A program made the translations under genes and the position numbers. Below the pieces are notes generated by a model. That model was not told where the DNA came from. It made no database searches and was given only the letters and a program-made list of their open reading frames with translations. Below are positions 55,471 through 63,733 of a stretch of DNA of 64,000 nt, piece after piece. How positions within the stretch are numbered: position 1 is the first letter of the stretch; each line of letters starts with the position of its first letter. Source of the stretch: Fulvivirga ulvae (GTDB lineage Bacteria > Bacteroidota > Bacteroidia > Cytophagales > Cyclobacteriaceae); the NCBI RefSeq assembly GCF_021389975.1, contig NZ_CP089981.1, positions 1,761,501-1,825,500 on the forward strand. Reading direction: 5' to 3'.

Positions 55471-55994
55471 AGATTCAAAATTTTGTTGTTAGATTTATGA
55501 ATAAGTATAGGCTACACTTGTCAAAATTGTTGCCAAGTTTTTGCCAAGTTTTTAAGATTCTAATGGTTTGAAAGGGAATGCCAGAATGGCAAAACTGTAT
55601 TTAAGTGTTGATTAAGGTACTTTTTGGTTGGTTAAGGGGGAGGACTTCATTGATCGGTAATCGGTGAGTTTTCACTGGTTGCCGATTTTTTTTGATATGG
55701 GATTATTGCGTGAGGAAACGGTGAACAGTAATCGGTAAATGGTAACCAGATCGGAAGTGTGTTAGATTATTGGAAGGGATTATAGGGGTGTTTTGATGTT
55801 AAATAGTCACGGTAAACTATTTGAACAGTAAACAATTTTAATTTAATCAGGTCAACTCTTATCAGGGAAGTGCAGTGTTCAAGTTACCAATTACTCCTTA
55901 CCGGTCACCGATAACTTAGCCAGCGTACATACCCTCAACCTCTCAACAATTCCCAAAATTACTTATCTTCAAGGGTGGTTTTGAGAGAGTTGTA
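55471..55994. other. Non-coding region with GTAATCGGT-type words
   Basis: About 520 bases between divergent genes (recombinase minus, receptor plus). It repeats short related words on both strands: GGTAATCGGTGA (55657-55667), AGTAATCGGTAAATGG (about 55729-55744) and TTACCGGTCACCGATAAC (about 55899-55916). A strong plus-strand hairpin with a T run lies inside. No protein gene is seen. Confidence 0.5.
55653..55693 (+). terminator. Strong hairpin with T run, no obvious plus-strand gene before it
   Basis: The arms 55653-55667 and 55672-55686 pair over 15 positions with three G-U pairs and a four-base loop, followed by eight T (55686-55693). This is a textbook intrinsic terminator for plus-strand transcription, but the gene upstream is on the minus strand. 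It could end a small RNA starting after about 55480, or stop antisense transcription. Confidence 0.6.
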
Positions 55995-57851
55995 ATGCAG
56001 ATAGCCAGATTTTTATTATTTTTTTTACTGATATTCCCTGCGAGTTTAGCAGTTACCGGGCAAATTATTGCCCTGGACCCCGAAGTAGATGAACAGATCA
56101 TCCCTATCAATCAGCTTCAGATTTATGAAGACCCACTGAATAATGTTGATTTTGACCAGGTAAGAAGGAACCCACGCCTTTTTTATATGAAGCCTGACTT
56201 TACTCCCAAAGATTATAATACGGCTTCGGCTTATTGGGTAAAGTTAACACTGAAAATTCCTGAACACCACAATGAGCACTGGCTGCTGGAGTTTTACGAT
56301 CAGTCCATCGACCATGTGGAGGCGTACATCCCTCAGCCTAACGGAGGTTTCAAAAAACTGGTCATGGGAGACATGTACGACTTCGATCAAAAGCCTTTTC
56401 AGCATAAAAACTTTGAAATACCCTTAAACTCCAACCTGAGTGGCCTGCAAACTTTCTACTTTCAGATAAGGTCCCATGCCTATGCTGATATCCGGATTGC
56501 GGTACGTACTATTGATCGTTTTATATACTATGCACTCAATGAGTATTTTCTTTATGGCATCTTCTATGGCATGATCCTGATCATCAGCTTGTACAACCTA
56601 CTGATCTTTTCAGCCATCAGAGAGGTGAAATACCTGTATTATACTTTCTATATTTTGAGCGTAGGCGTCTATGCCATGTGTGTGGACGGCATAGCTTATC
56701 AGTATTTGTGGCCTGGTTGGCCTGCGTGGAACCAGATAGCCTATGGTGCAGCACTTTTTTCGTTGATATTTTGGGCAGTTATCTTTGGTCAGCGTTTCCT
56801 GAATACAAAAAGAAGGGCACGAAAGCTTCACCGCATCATCAATGTAGTACTGATTATGAGGTCAGTGCTATTTGCGTACGCCCTTGTTTTTGACCAGACT
56901 TTATTCGAATGGCGAAATATTGAGATCATCCCGCTGTCCCTGATATTTTACGCCGGTATACATGTACTGATCAGAGGTTACAAGCCAGCACGTTTCTTCG
57001 TTATGGCCTATGGCATACTCTTCCTGGGCTTTCTGTTCAAGGCTTTGTTGAACCTTTCCATTGTTCCTTTCGGGATCATTTCCTACTACAGCCTGCATAT
57101 CGGCTTCCTACTTGAGATGCTGTTCCTTACCTTCGCCCTGAGTGACAGGGTGAGGATATTGAAGGACAATCGTGACCGTGCGCTGAAAAGGATTATCATT
57201 CAGCATCAGGAAAACGTTAAGCTCAAAGATAAGGTCAACAGAGAGCTGGAAGACCTCGTGGCCAGGCGCACCACCCAGTTGCAGGAGAAGAACCTGCAGT
57301 TGGAGGAGGCCAACAATAAAATGATCGAACAGGCCAAGGAGATCAACAAGATCAATTCGATGCTTGACCTGGATAACTGGAAACTCAAAAACAACATCAA
57401 AGAGATACTGCAAGACCGCCTGGTGAACAAGAACCTGACGCTGGAGCAATTCAACAAAATATTTCCGGACCCCATCAGTTGTTTTAAGTTTCTGGAAAGG
57501 CTGAAGTGGTCGGAAGGCTATGAATGCAGCAAATGCGGAAACAACAAATATTCGCCCGGGCATACCAAATTTTCACGCAGATGCTCCAAATGCGGGTACG
57601 ATGAATCGGTAACGAGCAACACCGTTTTCCACCGCATCAAGTTTCCGATCGAAAAAGCTTTCTACATTTTATACATTACCAATAACCGTCAAAACTCCTA
57701 TACGCTTGACGAGCTTTCGGAGATCCTGGACTTGCGCCGGAATACGATCTGGAACTTTAAAAAGAAAATAGAAAGTGTATATGATACGGCTGAAAATGAG
57801 GGTAAAAGTGTCCTGATCCATGACCTGTTTTCTGCTCACCTGGGAGACTGA
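55995..57851 (+). CDS. 7TMR-DISM membrane receptor fused to an IS1595-type transposase zinc ribbon
   Basis: 618 residues. A signal peptide covers about 1-22 and a 7TMR-DISMED2-like extracellular sensor about 30-180 (SAYWVKLTLKIPE, WLLEFYDQSIDHVEAYIP). Seven membrane helices span about 185-395, then a long coiled coil about 395-465 (REDLVARRTTQLQEKN-like heptads). Instead of a kinase or cyclase, the C-terminus is a zinc ribbon with Cys511, Cys514, Cys530 and Cys533 (YECSKCGNN, RCSKCGYDES), then SVTSNTVFHRIKFP-like sequence (here ESVTSNTVFHRIKFPIEKAF) and a helix-turn-helix-like end. That block matches the N-terminal part of IS1595-family transposases; the transposase catalytic core is absent. 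An inferred role is sensing at the membrane with direct DNA or protein binding. The radical SAM gene follows after 20 bases. Confidence 0.9.
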   Translation: MQIARFLLFFLLIFPASLAVTGQIIALDPEVDEQIIPINQLQIYEDPLNNVDFDQVRRNPRLFYMKPDFTPKDYNTASAYWVKLTLKIPEHHNEHWLLEFYDQSIDHVEAYIPQPNGGFKKLVMGDMYDFDQKPFQHKNFEIPLNSNLSGLQTFYFQIRSHAYADIRIAVRTIDRFIYYALNEYFLYGIFYGMILIISLYNLLIFSAIREVKYLYYTFYILSVGVYAMCVDGIAYQYLWPGWPAWNQIAYGAALFSLIFWAVIFGQRFLNTKRRARKLHRIINVVLIMRSVLFAYALVFDQTLFEWRNIEIIPLSLIFYAGIHVLIRGYKPARFFVMAYGILFLGFLFKALLNLSIVPFGIISYYSLHIGFLLEMLFLTFALSDRVRILKDNRDRALKRIIIQHQENVKLKDKVNRELEDLVARRTTQLQEKNLQLEEANNKMIEQAKEINKINSMLDLDNWKLKNNIKEILQDRLVNKNLTLEQFNKIFPDPISCFKFLERLKWSEGYECSKCGNNKYSPGHTKFSRRCSKCGYDESVTSNTVFHRIKFPIEKAFYILYITNNRQNSYTLDELSEILDLRRNTIWNFKKKIESVYDTAENEGKSVLIHDLFSAHLGD

Positions 57852-57871
57852 CAATCAGCTTCAAAAAGCCT

Positions 57872-58777
57872 ATGCCAAAGGAAATAGAAGTTAAATCGAT
57901 ACTGAATAAAACCAAAAAGCGTGACAGTTGGTTTCTCGACGATTATACAGTGAACCTGTATAGCAGTTGCTCATTCAACTGCCTGTACTGCTATATCAGG
58001 GGTAGCAAGTACGGCACCAATCTTGAACAAAGCCTTTCTGTAAAAACCAATGCCATTGAAGTGTTGGACAAGCAGTTATTCAACAGGGCAAAGAAAGGCC
58101 AATATGGCTATATTGTACTTTCCTCGGCTACTGATCCTTATCTTCAGGTGGAGAAGAAGTATGAACTCACCCTGCAAGCTCTTGAGGTAATCTCCAGGCA
58201 CCGATTCCCTGTACATATCATTACCAAATCAGACCTGGTGGTGCGTGACTTCGACTTGCTGCACAAGATAGACCAAAATGCCATACTTCCTCATGATCTG
58301 CAATCATCTCCCGGACGAGGAACCCTTATATCATTTTCATTCTCAACATTGGATGAAAAAGTGGCCGGTATATTTGAAAAAGGTGCTACCAAGCCGTCCA
58401 AACGACTGAAAGCACTCGAAAAAGCAATAAGGGAGGGTTTTCATACCGGAGTAAGCCTCATGCCTTTGCTTCCCTTCATTTCGGATACCACAGAAAACCT
58501 GACATTGTTTTTCTCTACATTTAAAGCTTTAAACGTTAGCTATATACTTCCGGCTACACTGACTTTGTTTGGCAATGGCTCCGCCGATAGCAAAACCCTG
58601 GTGATGAAAGCTATCAGAGCACATTTTCCGGAGCTTGAAGAGAGGTATATCCGCTTTTTTCAAGAGGGTTATCAGATGCCTGCTTATTATCAAAAAGCCT
58701 TCGCAGAAAAGATGAAAGAGCTTTGCGATGAATACAAAATACCTGGCAGCATTACAGCTCCAGGCAAACCTTACTAA
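57872..58777 (+). CDS. Radical SAM protein of the SPL (spore photoproduct lyase-like) family
   Basis: 301 residues. The iron-sulphur motif CSFNCLYCY supplies Cys33, Cys37 and Cys40 (CxxxCxxC). The next segments (LSSATDPYLQVEKKYELT, HIITKSDLVVRD, FSFSTLDEKVAGIFEKGA) are typical of the SPL-like radical SAM proteins found outside spore formers, whose substrate is unknown. True spore photoproduct lyase repair is not implied, because no sporulation is expected in this phylum. It starts 20 bases after the receptor gene and may be co-transcribed with it. It ends 18 bases from the convergent topoisomerase gene, leaving no room for separate terminators. Confidence 0.9.
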   Translation: MPKEIEVKSILNKTKKRDSWFLDDYTVNLYSSCSFNCLYCYIRGSKYGTNLEQSLSVKTNAIEVLDKQLFNRAKKGQYGYIVLSSATDPYLQVEKKYELTLQALEVISRHRFPVHIITKSDLVVRDFDLLHKIDQNAILPHDLQSSPGRGTLISFSFSTLDEKVAGIFEKGATKPSKRLKALEKAIREGFHTGVSLMPLLPFISDTTENLTLFFSTFKALNVSYILPATLTLFGNGSADSKTLVMKAIRAHFPELEERYIRFFQEGYQMPAYYQKAFAEKMKELCDEYKIPGSITAPGKPY

Positions 58778-58795
58778 CTTTTTCGGTGCTTTAAA

Positions 58796-61108
58796 CTATG
58801 ACGAAATGATCTGCAAGACCAACTCTTTCGTTAATGGGCGTCCGTTGGCTTTTGACTTTATATCAGCAAAGGAGTACCTGAAATCGCAACCGGCTTTCCA
58901 TTGGCTACAGCCATAGGCAGTTTTCCCTTTTATCAAAGTGCCCTTACCGCACCGAGGGCATGCAGGCATACCATTATTGGCTGGTTTTGGTGCCTTCGGC
59001 CTGGTTTTATTCTCCAATTCCAGCTCAAAGGTTTCTGTCAGCTTCACCACTCCCTCTACTTTTTCACCATTGAGCACAAAACCCTTGAGTTTGGTGGTCG
59101 CCTTTTTGTCAAGCAGCCTTTGTACCTGCTTGTCAGTGAACTTTTTGCTCATAAATGTGAAAGGCACCCGCATATTGCATCCGGCTTTCCATTCACTGCA
59201 TCCATAGCTGCTCTTGCCTTTAAGCATATTCCCGGAGGAGCATTTTGGGCATTTCATTCCCTTCGAGGTGTTCTTTTTGGTAGCTTTTTTATTGGCGCCA
59301 GCTTTAGGAGCGGCTACTATAGGCTTACCTGCTTCCTGGCGCACTTCCGATACCAGGTCATCTACCATCTTCTTCATGTTGGCTATAAACTGCCCAGCAC
59401 CAAACTCGCCCTGTTCTATCTCTTTCAACTTCTTTTCCCAATGCCCCGTAAGCTCGGCCGACTTTAACTGTTTATTTCGTATGGTGTTGATAAGCTGTAT
59501 ACCCATCTCCGTAGGCAACACTTGCTTTTTCCTTCTTTGAGTATATTTTCTTTTAAAAAGGGTCTCTATAATGCTTGCTCTTGTAGACGGCCTTCCAATA
59601 CCGTTGGCCTTCATCAGGTCGCGCAGTTCTTCATCATCTACCTGCTTTCCGGCAGTTTCCATAGCCCGAAGCAGCGAAGCTTCTGTGTAATTTTTAGGAG
59701 GTTTGGTAGTTTTTTCAACAAATGAAGGTTCGTGGGGGCCACTTTCCCCTTTTTCGAATGAAGGAAGAATCCCCTCGTCATCCTCATTATTTTCATCATC
59801 GTCATCCGAAGAGCTTTTCTTATTCTCTTTCGGGAACAGCGCACGCCATCCTTCGTCCAGTATCTCCTTACCGCGGGCTACAAATTTGACCCCTTCCACC
59901 TCTGCATTCACCTCTGTTTTGGCTACTTTACAATCAGGGTAGAATACAGCGATGAAGCGTCTGGTAATTATGTCATATACCTTTTGTTCATCAGGGCTCA
60001 ACGGCTTCTGCTCCCCTGTAGGGATGATCGCATGGTGATCCGTTACCTTATTATCATTAAATACCTTGGTTGACTTCCTGATCTTTTTGCCGAGGATAGG
60101 TGCAGTGTAATTGGCGTAATCTGACAGCCCCTGAAGTATGCCGGGTATTTTAGGGTACATATCATTGGGTAGAAATGTAGTATCTACCCTGGGGTATGTC
60201 ACTACCTTTTTCTCATAAAGGCCCTGAATCAACTTTAAAGTTATCTCGGCAGTAAAACCAAATTTATTGTTGCAATAAACCTGCAAACCGGTAAGGTCAA
60301 ACAGCTTAGGGGCATACTCTTTCCCGTCTTTTTTCTCAACTCCGGTTATAACAAGATCTTTACCCGTTACCTTGTTGAGAAGTTCTTCCCCTTCCTCTTT
60401 GGAAAAGAATTTACCCGTGGTATTGTTAAATTTGGTTTCCCTGTAAATGGTTTGCAGCTCCCAGTAAGGTTGAGGCACAAAGTTTTCTATTTCATAGTGC
60501 CGGTTCACTAACATGGCCAAAGTAGGCGTTTGTACGCGTCCGATGGATAGTACCTGCTTAAAGCCACCGTATTTAAGTGTATAGAGCCGGGTGGCATTCA
60601 TACCAAGCAGCCAGTCGCCAATAGCCCGTGAGCTTCCCGCATAGAAGAGGTTATCAAATTCCTGTGCTGGTTTCAGTTTTTCAAATCCAGCCTTAATAGC
60701 TTCGGTGGTAAGTGACGATATCCAGAGGCGCTGAACCTCTCCTTCATATTTGGCTTCTTTGATTACCCACCGCTGTATCAACTCTCCTTCCTGGCCGGCA
60801 TCACCACAGTTGATGACTACAGAGGCTTTTTGCAGCAGGCTTTTAATTACGTTGAATTGCTTTTTAACGCCGCCGTCCTTCATAAGCTTGGTTTCAAAAC
60901 GCTCCGGCAGCATAGGCAGCGTGTTCAAATCCCACCGCTTCCAGTGCGGCTGGTAATCTTCCGGGGCATACAGCGTGCAAAAGTGCCCGAAAGTCCACGT
61001 AACCTGATAGCCATTGCCTTCAAAGTATCCTTCTTTACGAGCGTTAGCTCCTATTACCTGCGCTATTTCCCTGGCTACACTTGGTTTCTCGGCAATACAG
61101 ACCTTCAT
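58796..61108 (-). CDS. topB: DNA topoisomerase III
   Basis: 770 residues. The N-terminal TOPRIM domain shows EKPSVAREIAQVIG and NCGDAGQEGELIQR with its acidic metal ligands. The active-site Tyr lies near residue 304 in VTYPRVDTTFLP. IGRVQTPTLAMLV and GIGRPSTRASIIETLFKR are standard type IA topoisomerase motifs. An acidic linker (SSSDDDDENNEDDEG) separates two core blocks, and two C-terminal zinc ribbons follow (CPKCSSGNMLKGKSSYGCS, CPRCGKGTLIKGKTAYGCS). The enzyme decatenates single-stranded DNA crossings during replication and recombination. Length is normal for the TopB family with ribbons, so a chromosomal or element-borne copy cannot be told apart. Confidence 0.96.
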   Translation of the reverse strand: MKVCIAEKPSVAREIAQVIGANARKEGYFEGNGYQVTWTFGHFCTLYAPEDYQPHWKRWDLNTLPMLPERFETKLMKDGGVKKQFNVIKSLLQKASVVINCGDAGQEGELIQRWVIKEAKYEGEVQRLWISSLTTEAIKAGFEKLKPAQEFDNLFYAGSSRAIGDWLLGMNATRLYTLKYGGFKQVLSIGRVQTPTLAMLVNRHYEIENFVPQPYWELQTIYRETKFNNTTGKFFSKEEGEELLNKVTGKDLVITGVEKKDGKEYAPKLFDLTGLQVYCNNKFGFTAEITLKLIQGLYEKKVVTYPRVDTTFLPNDMYPKIPGILQGLSDYANYTAPILGKKIRKSTKVFNDNKVTDHHAIIPTGEQKPLSPDEQKVYDIITRRFIAVFYPDCKVAKTEVNAEVEGVKFVARGKEILDEGWRALFPKENKKSSSDDDDENNEDDEGILPSFEKGESGPHEPSFVEKTTKPPKNYTEASLLRAMETAGKQVDDEELRDLMKANGIGRPSTRASIIETLFKRKYTQRRKKQVLPTEMGIQLINTIRNKQLKSAELTGHWEKKLKEIEQGEFGAGQFIANMKKMVDDLVSEVRQEAGKPIVAAPKAGANKKATKKNTSKGMKCPKCSSGNMLKGKSSYGCSEWKAGCNMRVPFTFMSKKFTDKQVQRLLDKKATTKLKGFVLNGEKVEGVVKLTETFELELENKTRPKAPKPANNGMPACPRCGKGTLIKGKTAYGCSQWKAGCDFRYSFADIKSKANGRPLTKELVLQIISS

Positions 61109-61687
61109 ATTTTAGTATTGAGATTTTAGTATTGAGCATTGAAGCTAAGGCCACTAAGCCTTAATTATTTATTGACACTCCTGTGCTCAATACTCACTGG
61201 CAAATCAACTGGCGAAAATACAAAATCTATTTTACAGCGGAAGGGTTTGTGGGGTTAGTTAGTGGACAGGATAACCTGTGATAAGTTGGTAATCGGCAAA
61301 AGCAGTTTGCAAAAGTTGTCGGTTTGGAAAGTAAACGGTAATCAGAGAAGGTCAACGGGTTGAATAGTAAGCAGTAAGGTGCTTCCAGCCCTGAAAAAAG
61401 GCGAAATCAATTAGCAAAAGGTGAAGCCTTTTGGAAAGTCATAGAGTAAAGCCCCATAAGGGTGGAATGTCATTCATTTATGGAAATATCTTCTGTTCAC
61501 ATGGTTGAGTAAGTACCTTCTAAACCCTTGCATTTTGCATTCCTTAAAAAAATTCCGAATGATACTGTAAGATAGTTCTCTTCACCTGTTTCAATAACAA
61601 GCCATAAAACCAAGGCTAACCGAAAGTAAGACTTATAAAAAATCAACCAGGCTGAATGGATGAACCGTTTGGGCCAAAACCAAAAAA
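61109..61687. other. Non-coding region between topB and the DUF4157 gene
   Basis: About 580 bases. Near topB there is an inverted repeat (see 61128-61194). Further on are short words such as GGTAATCGGC (61291) and AACGGTAATCAG (about 61333), similar to those at 55650-55920. A 73-codon minus-strand frame (61497-61718) overlaps the next gene and looks spurious. Confidence 0.5.
61128..61194. repeat. Inverted repeat upstream of topB
   Basis: AGTATTGAGCA (61128-61138) and TGCTCAATACT (61184-61194) are perfect 11-base inverted copies. A smaller AAGGC/GCCTT hairpin (about 61148-61163) sits in the loop. The phrase TTTTAGTATTGAG also occurs just before, as a direct repeat starting near 61110. It may be a topB regulatory structure or a repetitive element. 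Confidence 0.6.
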
Positions 61688-63064
61688 ATGAAGGACAATT
61701 TATCGAGCAGTAGCACACCAGGAAATCGCCTGGCTGGTAATAAAAGTAGTTTAGACAATGACATGGGAAGCAAAAACAGTCTCAACCGGTCGAGCTTAGA
61801 TCAGGCCGGTTTACCTGTCCAAAGGCAGGCGGTCAGCAAGAATAATAATACAGGCTTGCCTGATAATCTTAAATCAGGGATTGAGAACCTTTCCGGTCAC
61901 TCTATGGATGATGTCAAAGTGCACTACAACTCTGATAAGCCTGCCCAATTGCAGGCACATGCTTATGCACAGGGTACGGATATACATCTGGCATCAGGAC
62001 AAGAGCAGCATTTGCCACACGAAGCCTGGCATGTGGTACAGCAAAAACAGGGTCGCGTGCAAGCTACTACCCAGCTAAAAGGTGTAAGTATCAATAATAA
62101 TGCAGGGCTGGAAAAGGAGGCAGACGTTATGGGGGCCAAAGCCCTTGATACCGAAAGTGCTGTAGGGGGAAAATCAGTTCAAAAGGGTAGAATGGCCAGT
62201 TCAACATCTCCAGTGCAAAGAATTACCAAAGACGAGTTTGACCAGCAGGTAACAGACCAGGACCTTTTTGATAAATCGGGATCCTTCTACAAGGATGTAA
62301 ACAATAATGATATCGATAAGGGCAAAGCCTGGGCCATTATTAAAAAACATGCAGGGAAGAACTTAAAACAACTGAATAAAGACCAGGCCATAGATATTAT
62401 CCATCACCTGCATAGAGATCAGGTTTCGAGGGATAAAAAAGGTAAGATGCACCAAAACACACATGATATGGATCAGCTATATGACAGGGCGGAGCTGGTG
62501 CACCAGCACTTTGAAAAAGAAATTAAAAAGCTGGGAAAGCGGTATGGAGCCATAGAAGCAAAAGTACCGGAAGGACTAAAGAAACGTCCACGTGCTACAA
62601 AGAAGGTTGGTATGAAGTATAAAGGCGATGCCAGCCGGCTTAATGATCTTGTGCGCGCTACCATGATCTTCAAAAGCTACAAGGACATGAAAGATTCGGG
62701 AGGCCATGCTTTGTACGACATACTTCGTTTCTTTGATGAGGATCAGAATGCAACGAAATTTACTCCACCTACTCCTCAAAAACAGCAAAAGATGCTGCAG
62801 CAAATGACCAAAATCAAAAAACATATTACCAGGAACGCATATTTAAGCGTCAATAAAGGATATCAGCGTGTTGTAAAAAGCGTCATTAAAGACTTGAGGA
62901 ATGGTGATGGTACAATTACCATTAACAACCGAAAAGATATAGACCTGCTCAGGGAGATCAGTTATGCCTGGTACAAAAAGGCGGATGATAAAATGTCTGC
63001 CTCAGGGCAAATGATTGTAAGAGGGGGATCACTGATAGAAAGATCAACTACCTACGAACATTAG
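61688..63064 (+). CDS. DUF4157 (eCIS-core) protein with a possible RelA/SpoT-like C-terminal domain
   Basis: 458 residues, no signal peptide. A Ser/Asn-rich head (1-50) precedes the DUF4157 block (about 51-150), which has GLPDNLKSGIENLSGHSMDD, DIHLASGQ and the HEAWH motif at 111-115, a zinc peptidase-type HExxH. DUF4157 is known from proteins linked to extracellular contractile injection systems, where it often heads effectors or toxins. A Lys-rich C-terminal region (about 260-458) contains KGDASRLNDLVRATMIF, which resembles the start of the RelA/SpoT nucleotide pyrophosphotransferase fold; this is by eye and tentative. No eCIS structural genes are seen in the window. A hairpin follows the stop. 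Confidence 0.85.
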   Translation: MKDNLSSSSTPGNRLAGNKSSLDNDMGSKNSLNRSSLDQAGLPVQRQAVSKNNNTGLPDNLKSGIENLSGHSMDDVKVHYNSDKPAQLQAHAYAQGTDIHLASGQEQHLPHEAWHVVQQKQGRVQATTQLKGVSINNNAGLEKEADVMGAKALDTESAVGGKSVQKGRMASSTSPVQRITKDEFDQQVTDQDLFDKSGSFYKDVNNNDIDKGKAWAIIKKHAGKNLKQLNKDQAIDIIHHLHRDQVSRDKKGKMHQNTHDMDQLYDRAELVHQHFEKEIKKLGKRYGAIEAKVPEGLKKRPRATKKVGMKYKGDASRLNDLVRATMIFKSYKDMKDSGGHALYDILRFFDEDQNATKFTPPTPQKQQKMLQQMTKIKKHITRNAYLSVNKGYQRVVKSVIKDLRNGDGTITINNRKDIDLLREISYAWYKKADDKMSASGQMIVRGGSLIERSTTYEH

Positions 63065-63085
63065 TAGTAATGACCCCATTCTCAG

Positions 63086-63118
63086 CAGAGTCTTTCGTGA
63101 ATCTCGCGAAGGGCTCTG
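63086..63118 (+). terminator. Hairpin between convergent genes, probable shared terminator
   Basis: Arms 63086-63097 (CAGAGTCTTTCG) and 63107-63118 (CGAAGGGCTCTG) pair over 12 positions with two G-U pairs and a nine-base loop. No strong T run follows on either strand, so termination efficiency is uncertain. It lies between the DUF4157 gene and the convergent Lrp gene. Confidence 0.5.
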
Positions 63119-63157
63119 TGCTTTACCCACAAAGTACAGCTTTTAAATATTCAATGC

Positions 63158-63619
63158 TCAAATATCAACACCATAGCTGACCTTAACTTTGTCCATCACC
63201 ACATGGGTATAGAAGTGCTTTAAATTAGGGTTATCCATTAGCTGCCTTTTAGAGAACTCTTCAAAGTGCTGCATGTCCTTTACATTGACGATCAGTACAA
63301 AATCATAAGTACCCGTAACATAATAACATTGGGTAACTTCTACGCACTGCTGTATGCTCGCCTTGAATTTATCGATGGCCTTTGAGCTCCCCTCGTGAAG
63401 TACCACATCCACTACGCAGGTAATCCCAACACCTACAGCCTTGGGGGAAATAATGGATACATCGGCTTCAATAATTTTTTCCTTTCTAAGTTTTGCTATC
63501 CTACGCTGAACGGCACTTTGACTTAAATTGACCTCTACACTTATCTCCTCAGCAGTTAGCTTATTGTTTTGTTGCAGTAATCTTAATATCCCTCTATCGT
63601 ACTCATCCAGCATATGCAT
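63158..63619 (-). CDS. Lrp/AsnC-family transcriptional regulator
   Basis: 153 residues, the usual length. The N-terminal helix-turn-helix (LDEYDRGILRLLQQNNKLTA, LSQSAVQRRIAKLRKEKII) is followed by the C-terminal RAM ligand-binding domain (CYYVTGTYDFVLIVNVKDMQ, MDNPNLKHFYTHVVM). These proteins sense amino acids and often act on the gene next to them. The gene is divergent from a RidA-family gene with 114 bases between, a common arrangement, so it probably regulates both itself and that gene. Start may be ATG 63619 or 63613. Confidence 0.93.
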   Translation of the reverse strand: MHMLDEYDRGILRLLQQNNKLTAEEISVEVNLSQSAVQRRIAKLRKEKIIEADVSIISPKAVGVGITCVVDVVLHEGSSKAIDKFKASIQQCVEVTQCYYVTGTYDFVLIVNVKDMQHFEEFSKRQLMDNPNLKHFYTHVVMDKVKVSYGVDI

Positions 63620-63679
63620 AATTTGTTTATTTACATGTCAATAATAGGGTAAAATATGCATTTACACGCCATATCTGCC

Positions 63680-63716
63680 CTGTTTAATCTGTCAAGCGCC
63701 TTTAATTTTGCGCTTC
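63680..63716 (+). promoter_or_regulatory. Candidate promoter of the RidA-family gene
   Basis: TAATTTTG at 63703-63710 matches the TAnnTTTG box of Bacteroidota promoters, about 24 bases before the ATG. The expected TTTG about 19 bases upstream is only poorly matched (TGTTT near 63681). The divergent spacing also leaves room for an Lrp binding site. Confidence 0.35.
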
Positions 63717-63733
63717 GCATAAAACACTTATGT

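Noticed and set aside
57872..58777. Genuine spore photoproduct lyase
   Set aside because: Family resemblance only; the organism type does not sporulate and the substrate of these homologues is unknown.
61497..61718. 73-codon minus-strand frame
   Set aside because: Overlaps the start of the DUF4157 gene, and the sequence has no protein-like pattern.
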